A stretch of DNA of 44,325 nt, from assembly GCA_023442085.1 (NCBI GenBank), contig JAEZMT010000088.1, positions 1 through 44,325 on the forward strand, in the 5' to 3' direction. This document shows positions 1 to 9,025 of this stretch, in pieces; positions within the stretch are counted from its first letter, which is position 1, and each line of letters starts with the position of its first letter. A program made the translations under genes and the position numbers. The notes under the pieces are model-generated. The model was given only the letters and a program-made list of their open reading frames with translations. It had not been told where the DNA came from and ran no database searches. This DNA comes from Pseudomonadota bacterium (GTDB lineage Bacteria > Pseudomonadota > Alphaproteobacteria > Rhizobiales > Xanthobacteraceae).

Positions 1-102
1 GGAGCCGCCTGGGCCTCCACCTGCTGGCTCGCGATGCTCTGGCTGCAGCGCAAGGGCGAGGTGGAGGGCGAGAGCAACGGGGCGGGCACCGCCCCCCGCT
101 GA
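1..102 (+). CDS. C-terminal end of an unidentified protein
   Basis: An open frame enters from the left edge and stops with TGA at 100-102, giving 33 residues. The first half is hydrophobic and tryptophan-rich (WASTCWLAMLWLQ) and could be the last membrane helix. The tail is polar and charged, as expected for a cytoplasmic end. Too little is present to name a family. It converges on prs with only 7 bases between the stop codons. That it is a real gene rests on the open frame and codon use only. Confidence 0.45.
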   Translation, partial: GAAWASTCWLAMLWLQRKGEVEGESNGAGTAPR

Positions 103-109
103 CGCTCCC

Positions 110-1063
<954 letters not shown>

Positions 1064-1101
1064 TGGACGCTCCGCCCGGCACCGGGCCTGATCGAAGGGT
1101 C

Positions 1102-1120
1102 GGAAACAAGACTTGTTCCG
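1102..1120. promoter_or_regulatory. Dyad-symmetric site upstream of prs
   Basis: AACAAG-A-CTTGTT is a perfect 6-1-6 inverted repeat at 1105-1117, extended by imperfect GGAA/TTCC arms. It lies about 40-55 bases upstream of the prs start, where an operator or promoter element would sit. The centre is too tight for a terminator loop. The binding protein is unknown. Confidence 0.3.
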
Positions 1121-1225
1121 GCTCTGATAGGCGGGCCGTCACAATGTTGTAAAGGGCCACGGCGCGGCAGAGTTCTGGGCCACGGCGCGTCACGCGGGGC
1201 TGTTGCCGGGAAGTCGCGCCGCCGG

Positions 1226-1918
1226 TCAGTTCGCGGCGTAGCTGAGCACCGGGCTCGATGCTTCAAGCGCCGCCACGGGAACGCCAGCGGGATCGGGCCG
1301 GACGGCGGGCTCGGCGGGGGCCGGCTTCTCTTCCTGCGCCACGGGCGCGGCGGCAGCTGTCGCAGCAGGCGCAGGTGCGGGCGCCGTTCCGCCGACGCCG
1401 AGGGTCTCGGCGAGGCTGGCCATGGACTTGTCGGCGATGCGGGCGAGCACCTTGTCGTCGCAGGCGGCCCAGCCGTCCGAAACCTTGCCCTTCACCCGCC
1501 CGGCCGGCTCCTCGCCGGAGAGGCGGGCCACTCGGTTCTGGTTGCGGTCGTAGACATCCCACGCATAGGCCACCGTTGCGGTACCCTTCTGGACGTGCAT
1601 GGCGAGGTAGCCTTTGACCCGATAGGCGGCACCACCGGTGCGGGAGGCAACCGCCACCCGCCGGGTCTCCGCCTCGGAATTGAGCTGGCCCACCAGCTTC
1701 TCGAAGGTCGCCTGCGGCGGGCCCTCGATACTGTCGAAGGCGACCGCGCCGCCACCGCCCGCGCTGGCCATGCCCGAGCCGTCGGTCTGGCAGGCGCCGA
1801 GGGCGAGGCACAAAGTGAGCCCGGCAAGGCGCAGCGGTGAGATGAAGCGGCGTTCGGCGCGGGAGGCCTCCGCGCGTTCGGCTGCTGCGTCCACGACCCC
1901 TGCCTCTGATGCCCGCAT
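1226..1918 (-). CDS. Putative lipoprotein, unknown function
   Basis: A 230-residue protein with a long polar N-terminus, a hydrophobic stretch and a lipobox (ALGAC, Cys43), so probably lipid-anchored. The middle (about 60-165) is a compact conserved-looking domain with VKGYLAMHVQKG and YAWDVYDRNQNRVARLSG, and the C-terminal 60 residues are low-complexity Ala/Pro. I do not recognise a functional family. The n-region before the hydrophobic core is unusually long (about 25 residues), so the true start may lie further in, though no better ATG is present. A perfect CtrA-type box sits about 70 bases upstream, which would suggest cell-cycle control. Confidence 0.7.
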   Translation of the reverse strand: MRASEAGVVDAAAERAEASRAERRFISPLRLAGLTLCLALGACQTDGSGMASAGGGGAVAFDSIEGPPQATFEKLVGQLNSEAETRRVAVASRTGGAAYRVKGYLAMHVQKGTATVAYAWDVYDRNQNRVARLSGEEPAGRVKGKVSDGWAACDDKVLARIADKSMASLAETLGVGGTAPAPAPAATAAAAPVAQEEKPAPAEPAVRPDPAGVPVAALEASSPVLSYAAN

Positions 1919-1988
1919 GACGGTTCCCGGCGTTGAGCTTGTCGCCCAATGGGGTAGCGGGAAATGGCGGTCGGGTCCAGAAAAACGG

Positions 1989-2004
1989 TTAAGGTGCGGT
2001 TAAC
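1989..2004. promoter_or_regulatory. CtrA-type binding box
   Basis: TTAA at 1989-1992, seven bases, then TTAAC at 2000-2004, an exact match to the TTAA-N7-TTAAC full site recognised by the alphaproteobacterial cell-cycle regulator CtrA. It lies between the hydrolase stop (2078) and the lipoprotein start (1918), so the lipoprotein gene is the only nearby start it could control. The match is direct; binding is inferred. Confidence 0.55.
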
Positions 2005-2077
2005 GGTTGCAGGAATTTGCGCGAGGCCAAGGCCGGGCGCACGGCGTGGTTGATGCCCCGTTAAGGGCGCCTCCACC

Positions 2078-2635
2078 TTAATCCAGCGACTGGAGAAGGC
2101 CGAGCAGGCGCACTGAGCCCTCCGGCCACGGCCCATAGCCCGCCTCGGCATTGATGTGCCCGGCGTCTCCCGCATCGACGATGGCCGCGCCCCAGTCGAG
2201 CGCGAAGCCTTCGGCCCGCCGGTAGTCGCAATAGGGATCGGTCCGGCTGGCCACCAGCACGGAGGGGAAGGGGAGGGGCGCAGTCGGCACAGGCGCGAAG
2301 CCGGAGATCGCGGGGGCAATATCCGTCCGATCAAGGTCGGGCGGGGCCACGAGGAAGGCAGCCCGCACCTTGCCGGCCGGCAGCAGAGGCACGGCATGGA
2401 CCAGCGTCGGCACGCCGAGGGAATGGGCAATCACCACCACCGGCTTCTCGGCCGCCGCCACCGCCTCGGCGAGACGCTGCGGCCATTCGGTGGGATCGGG
2501 CCGGTCCCAGTCGGCCTGCATCACGCGCCGTGCGGCGGAGAGGCTGCGCTCCCACCGGCTCTGCCAATGGTCGGGACCGGAGCCCTGCCAGCCGGGGACG
2601 ATGAGCAGAACGGCGTCGGAGGATTTCATCGGCAT
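2078..2635 (-). CDS. RBBP9/YdeN-family serine hydrolase
   Basis: A 185-residue small alpha/beta hydrolase of the RBBP9/YdeN (DUF1057) type. The N-terminal strand leads to PGWQGSGPDHWQSRWE (14-29), the family hallmark. The nucleophile elbow is AHSLG with Ser72, the acid is probably Asp133 in RTDPYC, and the base is His160 in AGHINAEAGYGPWPEG. The substrate is unknown; relatives are carboxylesterase-like. It is intact, is only 10 bases downstream of pgeF on the same strand, and is probably co-transcribed with it. Confidence 0.9.
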   Translation of the reverse strand: MPMKSSDAVLLIVPGWQGSGPDHWQSRWERSLSAARRVMQADWDRPDPTEWPQRLAEAVAAAEKPVVVIAHSLGVPTLVHAVPLLPAGKVRAAFLVAPPDLDRTDIAPAISGFAPVPTAPLPFPSVLVASRTDPYCDYRRAEGFALDWGAAIVDAGDAGHINAEAGYGPWPEGSVRLLGLLQSLD

Positions 2636-2645
2636 GTCCGAAACG

Positions 2646-3413
2646 TCAGGCGAGGGTGATCGCGGCCATCAGCCGGCCGTAGTCCGGTTCCTTGCGGTGG
2701 GTGGTGCGGCGATAGGAGAAAAATCGCTCCTCGTCGGTATAGGTGTCGAGACCGAGGTCCTCCACCTGCCCCACGCCCGCCTGCTCCAGCCTGAGACGGA
2801 TGAAGCCCGGCAGGTCGAACAGGGAATGATGCGCCCGGTCGGCAGGCGCGAAGAAGCGGGCGAAGCCCTTGTCCTCGGCGAGGAAGCGCCCCACGAAGTC
2901 CTCGCCCACCTCGTAGCTCGGCTGGCGGATGAGCGGGCCTATGACGGCGCGGATGTCGACGCGGCGGGCGCCGAGCTCCTCCATGCGGGCGACGGTCGCG
3001 GCCACGATGCCCCCCACGGCTCCTTTCCAGCCGGAATGGGCGGCCGCCACCACCCGGGCGCCGGGATCGGCGAACAGGATGGGCCCGCAATCGGCGATGC
3101 AGACGGCGGCGGCGATGCCGGGCGTCGCGGTCACCACCGCATCGGCCTTTGGGGCCGTCTCGCGGGTCCAAGGTTCGGTCGCCACCACGGCATCCGCGGA
3201 ATGCACCTGCCAGCAGGCGAGGAAATGGGAGGGTGCGACGCCCAGCGTGTCGGCCATGCGCGCCCGGTTCTCCGCCACGGCGGCGGGATCGTCATTGGAA
3301 CCGGTGCCGCCGTTGAGGCTGGCATAGATGCCTTGCGAGACCCCACCGCGCCGGGTGAAGAAGGCATGGCGGATGCCGGGCAGGGCGCTGAGCAGTGGCG
3401 CCTCGATATTCAT
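2646..3413 (-). CDS. pgeF: Peptidoglycan editing factor / laccase-domain protein (YfiH family)
   Basis: A 255-residue protein of the YfiH/PgeF family, long annotated as polyphenol oxidase. In E. coli PgeF removes mis-incorporated serine from peptidoglycan precursors. The three metal-binding residues are present: His71 (WQVHSAD), Cys109 (IADCGPILF) and His126 (AAHSGWKG). The start is the ATG at 3413, which overlaps the stop of the upstream methyltransferase gene by ATGA, indicating translational coupling. It is the third gene of the lgt-methyltransferase-pgeF run, an order common in alphaproteobacteria. Confidence 0.93.
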   Translation of the reverse strand: MNIEAPLLSALPGIRHAFFTRRGGVSQGIYASLNGGTGSNDDPAAVAENRARMADTLGVAPSHFLACWQVHSADAVVATEPWTRETAPKADAVVTATPGIAAAVCIADCGPILFADPGARVVAAAHSGWKGAVGGIVAATVARMEELGARRVDIRAVIGPLIRQPSYEVGEDFVGRFLAEDKGFARFFAPADRAHHSLFDLPGFIRLRLEQAGVGQVEDLGLDTYTDEERFFSYRRTTHRKEPDYGRLMAAITLA

Positions 3414-4540
3414 CTCGTGAACTCCTCGGAGGGGTCGAACGCGGGCGGCGGTCCAAGTTGAGGATGGGCGAGCGCGAGCACCTTGAACAGCCGCCCCATC
3501 TCGCCATCCCCGGTTCCCGCGAGGCGGCGCGCCGCCGTGGCGATGGCATCGGCTGCGTCCGGCTCCGCGTCGCGCATCAGGCGCTCGGCGCGGGCGGCAA
3601 GGCCGAGGCGGGCGAGGAAAGCGCCCTGCTCCAGCGGTCCGAACGCCGCCAGCCCGGCTTCCCGCCCCAGCGAGGCGAGGCGGGCGAAATCCACATGGGC
3701 GGTGAGATCGGCCGCGCCGGGCTCGGCGAGGGGATCGGCGAAGCAATGTGCCTTCAGCGCCTGCAACGTGTCGCCATGGCCGCCGGCATGGCCGTAATCG
3801 ATGGCGAGCGCGATGCCTCCCTCCGCCGCGAGGCGGGCGGACAGGGCGCGGGCGGGTCCGCTCTCCATTACTTCCAGCACGGCGCCGGGGGCGGGAGGCG
3901 GCAGGTGCGCGGCAAGGGCAGGGGCCGCGCGGGAGGGGGCGGGGTCGAGCCCGAAGGCGAGCCGGCCGTCGGGGCCGAGCCCCACCCTTCGCTCGTGCCA
4001 GCCGGTCACGGTCCACACATATTGGTCCACCGGCAGGGCATCGAAAAACTCGTTGGCGAGCACGATGGACGGTCCGGCGGGCACGTCTTCGATGCGCAGA
4101 TGCCAGGAAACGGGATCCGAAACGCGATCCGAAACGCGATCCTCATGCGCCGCTAAGGTCCGCGCCTGTACCTGACGAAGCACCGGGCTCGTCTCCACCA
4201 GATGGATGCGCGCCGCCGCGCCGAATGCCGGAACCAGCCGCGCCGCGCGCAGGGCGTCGGCCATGAGGGTGCCCCGCCCGGGGCCCAGCTCCACCAGCCG
4301 GACCGGGTCAGGCATGCCCATCTGCTGCCAGGCGGCGACCGCCCACAGGCCGATCAGCTCACCGAACATCTGGCTGATCTCGGGCGCGGTGGTGAAGTCG
4401 CCCCGCGCGCCGAGCGGGTCGCGCGTAATATAATAGCCATGCCGGGGATGGCCGAGGCAGAGCGCCATGTAGCGGCTGACCGGCATGGGACCTTCGGCCG
4501 CGATCAGCAGCCGGATTTCCTCGGCAAGCGGCGTCGTCAC
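3410..4540 (-). CDS. COG1565 SAM-dependent methyltransferase (MidA/NDUFAF7-like)
   Basis: A 376-residue class I methyltransferase of the COG1565 family, whose mitochondrial member NDUFAF7/MidA methylates a complex I subunit; the bacterial substrate is not settled. Visible are GDFTTAPEISQMFGELIG (about 48-64), the SAM-binding motif LVELGPGRGTL (82-92) and ANEFFDALPVDQY. The start is a GTG at 4540 that overlaps the lgt stop by GTGA, so the gene is translationally coupled to lgt. About residues 133-142 hold a short tandem RVSD-type repeat made by three 12-base units, probably a surface-loop expansion. Confidence 0.92.
   Translation of the reverse strand: MTTPLAEEIRLLIAAEGPMPVSRYMALCLGHPRHGYYITRDPLGARGDFTTAPEISQMFGELIGLWAVAAWQQMGMPDPVRLVELGPGRGTLMADALRAARLVPAFGAAARIHLVETSPVLRQVQARTLAAHEDRVSDRVSDPVSWHLRIEDVPAGPSIVLANEFFDALPVDQYVWTVTGWHERRVGLGPDGRLAFGLDPAPSRAAPALAAHLPPPAPGAVLEVMESGPARALSARLAAEGGIALAIDYGHAGGHGDTLQALKAHCFADPLAEPGAADLTAHVDFARLASLGREAGLAAFGPLEQGAFLARLGLAARAERLMRDAEPDAADAIATAARRLAGTGDGEMGRLFKVLALAHPQLGPPPAFDPSEEFTR
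4107..4142. repeat. Three tandem 12-base repeats inside the methyltransferase gene
   Basis: Units at 4107-4118, 4119-4130 and 4131-4142 read gaaacgSgatcc; the last two are identical and the first differs at one base. The unit length is a multiple of three, so copy-number change keeps frame and adds or removes four residues (RVSD). Confidence 0.8.
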
Positions 4541-5355
4541 GGCGCCGGCTTGCGCTTGAGCGCGTAGATAAGAAGCCCGAGCCCGGCCAGCACCAGCGGC
4601 ACGGACAGCCACATGCCCATGGTTGTGCCGAAGGCGAGATAGCCGAGCTGCACGTCCGGCTCGCGGAAGAATTCGCCGATGATACGGCCGATGCCGTAGC
4701 CCATGCCGAAGATGCCGGCGGCGACGCCGGGGCGCTTCAGCTCGCCGCTGCGCACCACGAGCAGCATGATAAGGAAGAGGATGATGCCTTCGAGCCCCGC
4801 CTCGTAGAGCTGGCTCGGATGGCGCGGAAGTGGCCCGCCATGGGGGAACACGATGGCCCAGGGCACATCCGCCGGCCGCCCCCACAATTCGCCATTGATG
4901 AAATTGGCGAGGCGCCCGAAGAACAGCCCGATGGGCGCCACCACGGCGGCAACGTCCAGCATCGAGAACACGGGGATGCGACGGGAGCGGGCGAACAGAA
5001 CGAGGGCGAGGAGCGTTCCCGCGAGCCCGCCGTGGAACGACATGCCACCCTTCCACACGGCGAAGATGTCCGCCGGGTTCTGGGCGAAGTAAGCGGGATT
5101 GTAGAACAGCACATAGCCCAGCCGGCCGCCGAGAATCACGCCCAGCGTCGCCCAGAACAGAGCGTCGTCGAGGTCCTGCGGTGTCATGGGCGATGTGCCG
5201 CCCCACAGCGCAGGCCGTGACACCAGCCGTCGCGCCAGCAGCCAACCGATGACGAGACCGGCGATATAGGCGAGCGCGTACCAGCGGATGGCCAGTGGGC
5301 CGACCTGGATCAGAACCGGATCAATGGCGGGGAAGGGCAAAGCGAGTGTGGGCAT
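4537..5355 (-). CDS. lgt: Prolipoprotein diacylglyceryl transferase
   Basis: Inner-membrane enzyme that moves a diacylglyceryl group from phosphatidylglycerol to the lipobox cysteine of prolipoproteins, the first step of lipoprotein maturation. The 272-residue protein has about seven membrane helices, the SFHGGLAG motif (about 106-113) and the signature GRLANFINGELWGR (147-160). The ATG at 5355 has GGGGA upstream; a GTG at 5376 would add seven residues and looks weaker. It leads the coupled run with the methyltransferase and pgeF. Its products would lipidate the several lipoproteins in this window. Confidence 0.96.
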   Translation of the reverse strand: MPTLALPFPAIDPVLIQVGPLAIRWYALAYIAGLVIGWLLARRLVSRPALWGGTSPMTPQDLDDALFWATLGVILGGRLGYVLFYNPAYFAQNPADIFAVWKGGMSFHGGLAGTLLALVLFARSRRIPVFSMLDVAAVVAPIGLFFGRLANFINGELWGRPADVPWAIVFPHGGPLPRHPSQLYEAGLEGIILFLIMLLVVRSGELKRPGVAAGIFGMGYGIGRIIGEFFREPDVQLGYLAFGTTMGMWLSVPLVLAGLGLLIYALKRKPAP

Positions 5356-5508
5356 CGTTTCCCCGTATAACAGCACCGGTGCCGCCGATGCGGGGTCATC
5401 TGCCGCGACCCGCCACGGCGCGTCAAGCCGGCCCTATCGGCCAGGTCTCAGGTGCCACAATTCCCCTTGGGTCAGATGGTAGTTGAAGGCGGCAACGGAG
5501 GACGCGCC

Positions 5509-5988
5509 ATGGAAGCACAGACGGAGCGGGAGCCGGCCCGGGAGGACGTGTGGCTCAGGCGGCTTGCCGGCGACTGGAGCGTGGAGGCCCCGGCGCCGGA
5601 CGGCGAGGGCACCATCAAGGGCCGCGAGACGGCCCGCCTGTTCGGCAATTGGGTGGTGCTGGAAGGCGCGTCCCAGATGCCCGATGCCAGCGTGCATTCG
5701 AGCCTCATGACGCTCGGCTTCGATCCCGCCCGCGGCAAGGTGGTGGGAAGCTGGGTGGGCTCCATGATGAGCCATCTGTGGGTGTATGAGGGCGGGCTTG
5801 ATGCGGCGGGGGATACTCTGACCCTCGCGACCCACGGCCCCGTCATGGATGGCAGCGGCGGTACAGCCGACTATGAGGACATCATCACCTTCGAAGGCGA
5901 GGACATGCGCCTCCTCACCTCGCGCCAGCGCCAGCCGGACGGAACATGGCGCGATCTGTTCTGCGTCCGCTATACCCGCGAGGGCTGA
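5509..5988 (+). CDS. DUF1579 domain protein
   Basis: A 159-residue soluble protein of the DUF1579 family (predicted calycin-like barrel of unknown function). Features are WLRRLAGDWSVE near the N-terminus, then GRETARLFGNWVVLEG, LGFDPARGKVVGSWV and a closing TWRDLFCVRYTREG. The ATG at 5509 is preceded by CGGAGGA at 5496-5502, which favours it over the in-frame ATG at 5452. It is divergent from lgt and probably monocistronic. No signal peptide is seen. Confidence 0.85.
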   Translation: MEAQTEREPAREDVWLRRLAGDWSVEAPAPDGEGTIKGRETARLFGNWVVLEGASQMPDASVHSSLMTLGFDPARGKVVGSWVGSMMSHLWVYEGGLDAAGDTLTLATHGPVMDGSGGTADYEDIITFEGEDMRLLTSRQRQPDGTWRDLFCVRYTREG

Positions 5989-6122
5989 CCAGCGAGGACG
6001 CGGCTGTGCGGTGTTGCGCTGCACTCTTGCATCGCGCCACCTCTCTCGCCATGTTCGCGAGACGGGTTCACCCGACCGATTTTCCCCGCGCATGACGCGG
6101 CTGCTGGCCCCAGGAGGCTTTC

Positions 6123-6434
6123 ATGACCCAGACCACCGGCCGCCTTTTCGACGAGATGGCGCGTCTCGTGAACGATGCCGCCGGCGTGGCCCAGGGCGTG
6201 CGCCGCGAAGCGGAGACGGTCATGCGCGCGCAGATGGAGCGCTTCCTGCGCGACATGGACCTGGTGAAGCGCGAAGAGTTCGAGGCGGTGAAGGACATGG
6301 CGGCCGAGGCCCGGATGGAAAACGAGCGGCTCGCCGCCCGCATCGCCGTGCTGGAGGCGAACATGCGCATCCACACCCACCCGACCGCTTCCGGCCCAAC
6401 CGGCCCTGAAACCGAAGTGCCCGGCCCGGCCTAA
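6123..6434 (+). CDS. ubiK: UbiK-family accessory factor (BMFP domain)
   Basis: A 103-residue, mostly helical protein. N-terminal MTQTTGRLFDEMARLVNDAAG leads to the coiled-coil core MERFLRDMDLVKREEFEAVKDMA and ENERLAARIAVLEA, the pattern of the BMFP/UbiK family. UbiK in gammaproteobacteria helps ubiquinone synthesis with UbiJ and oligomerises through this coil; the alphaproteobacterial role is inferred from similarity. AGGAGGCT stands just before the ATG. The Pro/Thr/Gly-rich tail is typical of the group. Confidence 0.85.
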   Translation: MTQTTGRLFDEMARLVNDAAGVAQGVRREAETVMRAQMERFLRDMDLVKREEFEAVKDMAAEARMENERLAARIAVLEANMRIHTHPTASGPTGPETEVPGPA

Positions 6435-6777
6435 GGTATTCAGTAGCCAAATACAGCGCCGCATCCGGCTCCCTGCGACAAAAGGGCACTGAGCGGGCTG
6501 CATACCCACAATCTGTCGTAGCGGGGTAAACTTTACCCGCGATATACTGATTTTCGTGGCGATTCGGAGCCGGTTCGTCGTAGCGCTCGAATACGACGGG
6601 GCGCAGCCTCGCCAGGATGCTCTCTTGAAGGACACGCTCTTTCGGGACATGTCCTGACGGCGAGCCTCCGAACGGCACGCCGCATGCGCATGCCCTGGCT
6701 CCTGTCTGCCCGTGGCCTGTCACACGGAGTGCCGCTTTCGACCCTCTCCGCGTTCCTCAAACCGCGAGGTCGAGGCC
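6435..6777. other. 343-base non-coding stretch between ubiK and the YbjN gene
   Basis: I see no convincing small reading frame here. The first half has lower GC than its surroundings and contains a sharp dyad (6524-6538). The stretch probably holds the promoter of the YbjN-like gene and perhaps a small transcript, but nothing further can be supported by reading alone. Confidence 0.5.
6524..6538. promoter_or_regulatory. GGGTAAA-C-TTTACCC palindrome
   Basis: A perfect 7-1-7 inverted repeat, extended on both sides by further G/C pairs (GCGGGGTAAA/TTTACCCGC with one extra G). It lies about 240 bases upstream of the YbjN-like gene in a non-coding stretch. The one-base centre favours a dimeric protein operator over an RNA hairpin. 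The regulator is unknown. Confidence 0.35.
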
Positions 6778-7278
6778 ATGTCCCTCATCGACATCGAAGC
6801 CGATGCGCCGGCGAACCCCGTTGATCTCGTGGAGCAGCTCGCTGCCCTGCGCGACTGGTCGTTCGAGCGCTCCGACGAGGACGAGATTACCCTCTCGCTC
6901 GCCAGCCGCTGGACGGACTGCCATGTCTCGTTCCAGTGGATGGACGAGCTGGAAGCGCTGCATGTGGCCTGCGCCTTCGACTTCAAGGTGCCGGAGGCGC
7001 GCCGTCCCGAGGTGCTGAAGCTCCTCGCCCTCGTGAACGAGCAGATGTGGCTGGGCCATTTCGACATGTGGTCGCAGGAAGGCGTCATCATGTTCCGCCA
7101 TGCGCTGGTGCTGGCGGGCGGTGCCACCGCCTCGGACCGGCAGTGCGAGGCCATCCTCGATGCCGCCCTCGACGCGGTCGAGCGCTACTATCCCGCCTTC
7201 CAGTTCGTGGTGTGGGCCGGCAAGACTGCCCGCGAGGCCATGGACACCGCCATGTTCGAGACGGTCGGCGAGGCCTGA
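6778..7278 (+). CDS. YbjN-domain protein
   Basis: A 166-residue cytoplasmic protein of the YbjN family, which has the fold of type III secretion chaperones. Typical parts are NPVDLVEQLAALRDWSFER, the strand-rich middle (DEITLSLASRWTDCHVSF) and the long helical end with LLALVNEQMWLGHFDMW. Its function in alphaproteobacteria is unknown. The ATG at 6778 begins the conserved part; an upstream start at 6712 would add 22 residues with no family resemblance. It is followed at 162 bases by proC, an arrangement I believe is common in the order. Confidence 0.82.
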   Translation: MSLIDIEADAPANPVDLVEQLAALRDWSFERSDEDEITLSLASRWTDCHVSFQWMDELEALHVACAFDFKVPEARRPEVLKLLALVNEQMWLGHFDMWSQEGVIMFRHALVLAGGATASDRQCEAILDAALDAVERYYPAFQFVVWAGKTAREAMDTAMFETVGEA

Positions 7279-7440
7279 GCCCTGCCATTGGGCCGGCCCC
7301 GGCCGGTCCGTCGTCTTCGTGCCGACAACGAGATCCCCGATGCCGATGTGGCGCGGGGCGTGCGCCTCCTCTATGTGAGTCCTCTGCGAGACCTGCGGGT
7401 GCGGACGTGCGCGCGGGGCGGTGCGGTTCAAGAGGCGGTC

Positions 7441-8277
7441 ATGAGCGAGAGCGTGCTGAATTCCCTGTCTGGTCCGGTGGTGCTGCTCGGCTGCGGCAAA
7501 ATGGGCTCGGCCATGCTGGAGGGCTGGCTCAAGCTTGGCCTGCCGGCAGACAAGGCCGTCGTGCTCGATCCAAACCTGCCCGCCGAAGCGGCAGCGGCGT
7601 TCGCGGCCAAGGGTGTTTCGGTCAATCCCGCCAAGGACGCGATCGCCGCCCCCTCCGTTCTGCTGCTTGCCGTGAAGCCTCAGGTGGCTCCGGACGCGCT
7701 GCCTGCGGTCGCCACGCTGGTGAAGGCGGAGACGCTTGTGGTGTCGGTGATGGCTGGCCGGACCATCGCTTTCATGGGCGACATCTTCGGCGCGGATGCC
7801 GCGATCGTGCGCTCCATTCCCAATACGCCGGCCGCCATCGGTCGCGGCGTGAGCGTCGCCGTGGCCTCGCCGGCCGTGACGCCGGCGCAGCGGGATCTGA
7901 CCGCCGCGCTGCTCGGGGCCATCGGCATCGTCGAATGGATCGAGGACGAGGCGCTGATGGACGCGGCGACCGCCGTCTCCGGCTCCGGCCCAGCTTATGC
8001 CTTCCTCCTCGCCGAGGTGATGGCGCAGGCCGGCGCGGCCGCCGGCCTCCCGGCGGACCTCTCCGCCCGCATCGCCCGGGCGACCGTGGCCGGGGCGGGG
8101 GCATTGATGGATCAGTCCGATCTTCCCGCCGCCACCCTTCGCCAGAATGTGACCTCGCCGGGCGGCACTACGGCGGCGGCGCTGGCCGTTCTCATGGATG
8201 AGGGCCGCGGCTTTCCGCTATTGATGGTGGAGGCGGTCGCCGCCGCCACACGGCGCGGCAAGGAACTCGCCGGCTGA
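7441..8277 (+). CDS. proC: Pyrroline-5-carboxylate reductase
   Basis: Catalyses the last step of proline synthesis, NAD(P)H-dependent reduction of pyrroline-5-carboxylate. The 278-residue protein has an N-terminal Rossmann motif LLGCGKMGSAM (15-25), the VKPQV segment and PNTPAAIGRGVS. The C-terminal dimerisation domain carries SGSGPAYAFLLAE and the signature LRQNVTSPGGTTAAAL. The ATG at 7441 gives the usual family length. The TetR gene follows after 32 bases and may be co-transcribed. Confidence 0.96.
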   Translation: MSESVLNSLSGPVVLLGCGKMGSAMLEGWLKLGLPADKAVVLDPNLPAEAAAAFAAKGVSVNPAKDAIAAPSVLLLAVKPQVAPDALPAVATLVKAETLVVSVMAGRTIAFMGDIFGADAAIVRSIPNTPAAIGRGVSVAVASPAVTPAQRDLTAALLGAIGIVEWIEDEALMDAATAVSGSGPAYAFLLAEVMAQAGAAAGLPADLSARIARATVAGAGALMDQSDLPAATLRQNVTSPGGTTAAALAVLMDEGRGFPLLMVEAVAAATRRGKELAG

Positions 8278-8309
8278 TGAGGACGTAGGCTTTAAAGAGG
8301 AGACGGGCG

Positions 8310-8975
8310 ATGACTGCGGAGACCACGCGCGAGGCCTGCCTGCGCAGCTTCCTCGCCCTCCTGGCCGAAAAGCCGTTTCGGGCCATCTCCCTGTCCGAGG
8401 TGGCCGAGCAGTGCGGCGTGCCGCTGGCGCAGATGCGCGCCTCCTTTGCCTCCACCGACGACCTCCTCGCCGCCTTCTTCCGCGCCACCGACCGGCAGGT
8501 GCTGGCCGAAGGTGGCCCGGACAGCGACGATCTGGCGGAGGAAGGCCCACGCGAGCGCCTGTTCGAGGTACTGATGCGGCGCCTTGATGCGCTGGAGCCC
8601 CACCGGGAGGCGGTGCGCGGCCTCACCCGCTCCGCCCGCCGCGACCCGGCGCTCGCGCTCACGCTGCTGCGTCTCTCGGAAGGCTCGCAGCGGTGGATGC
8701 TGGCGGCGGCTGGCCTCGATTGCGCCGGGCTGTCCGGCAGCGTCAGGGCCAAGGGGCTGTCTGTTCTGTTCGCCCGCGTGCTCGACACATGGCTGAAGGA
8801 CGAGGATCCCGGCCTCGCGCCCACCATGGCCGCTCTGGATCGCGAGCTGGAGCAGGGCGGCAAGCTGCTCGGGATGCTGGATGATCTCGCTTACATCGCC
8901 ATGCCCTGGCGCAAGCGCCGCGCCTCGGCCCAAAGCGCTGACGTGCCGGCGGAAGAGACGGTGCCCGCCGCCTGA
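8310..8975 (+). CDS. TetR/AcrR-family transcriptional regulator
   Basis: A 221-residue protein with an N-terminal TetR helix-turn-helix (about 26-53, ISLSEVAEQCGVPLAQMRA then FASTDDLLAAFF) and a helical ligand-binding C-terminal domain of unknown specificity. The second half of the DNA-binding domain has ASFAST in place of the more usual YYHF-type motif, so DNA binding should be regarded as likely, not certain. A strong ribosome site (AAAGAGGAGA) precedes the ATG. The neighbouring genes proC and yaiI give no hint of its ligand. Confidence 0.78.
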   Translation: MTAETTREACLRSFLALLAEKPFRAISLSEVAEQCGVPLAQMRASFASTDDLLAAFFRATDRQVLAEGGPDSDDLAEEGPRERLFEVLMRRLDALEPHREAVRGLTRSARRDPALALTLLRLSEGSQRWMLAAAGLDCAGLSGSVRAKGLSVLFARVLDTWLKDEDPGLAPTMAALDRELEQGGKLLGMLDDLAYIAMPWRKRRASAQSADVPAEETVPAA

Positions 8976-9025
8976 GGCCAGCTCATCGGCTTGCTCCCGC
9001 GCCGCCGGCCTGCCATGGGTCCACC

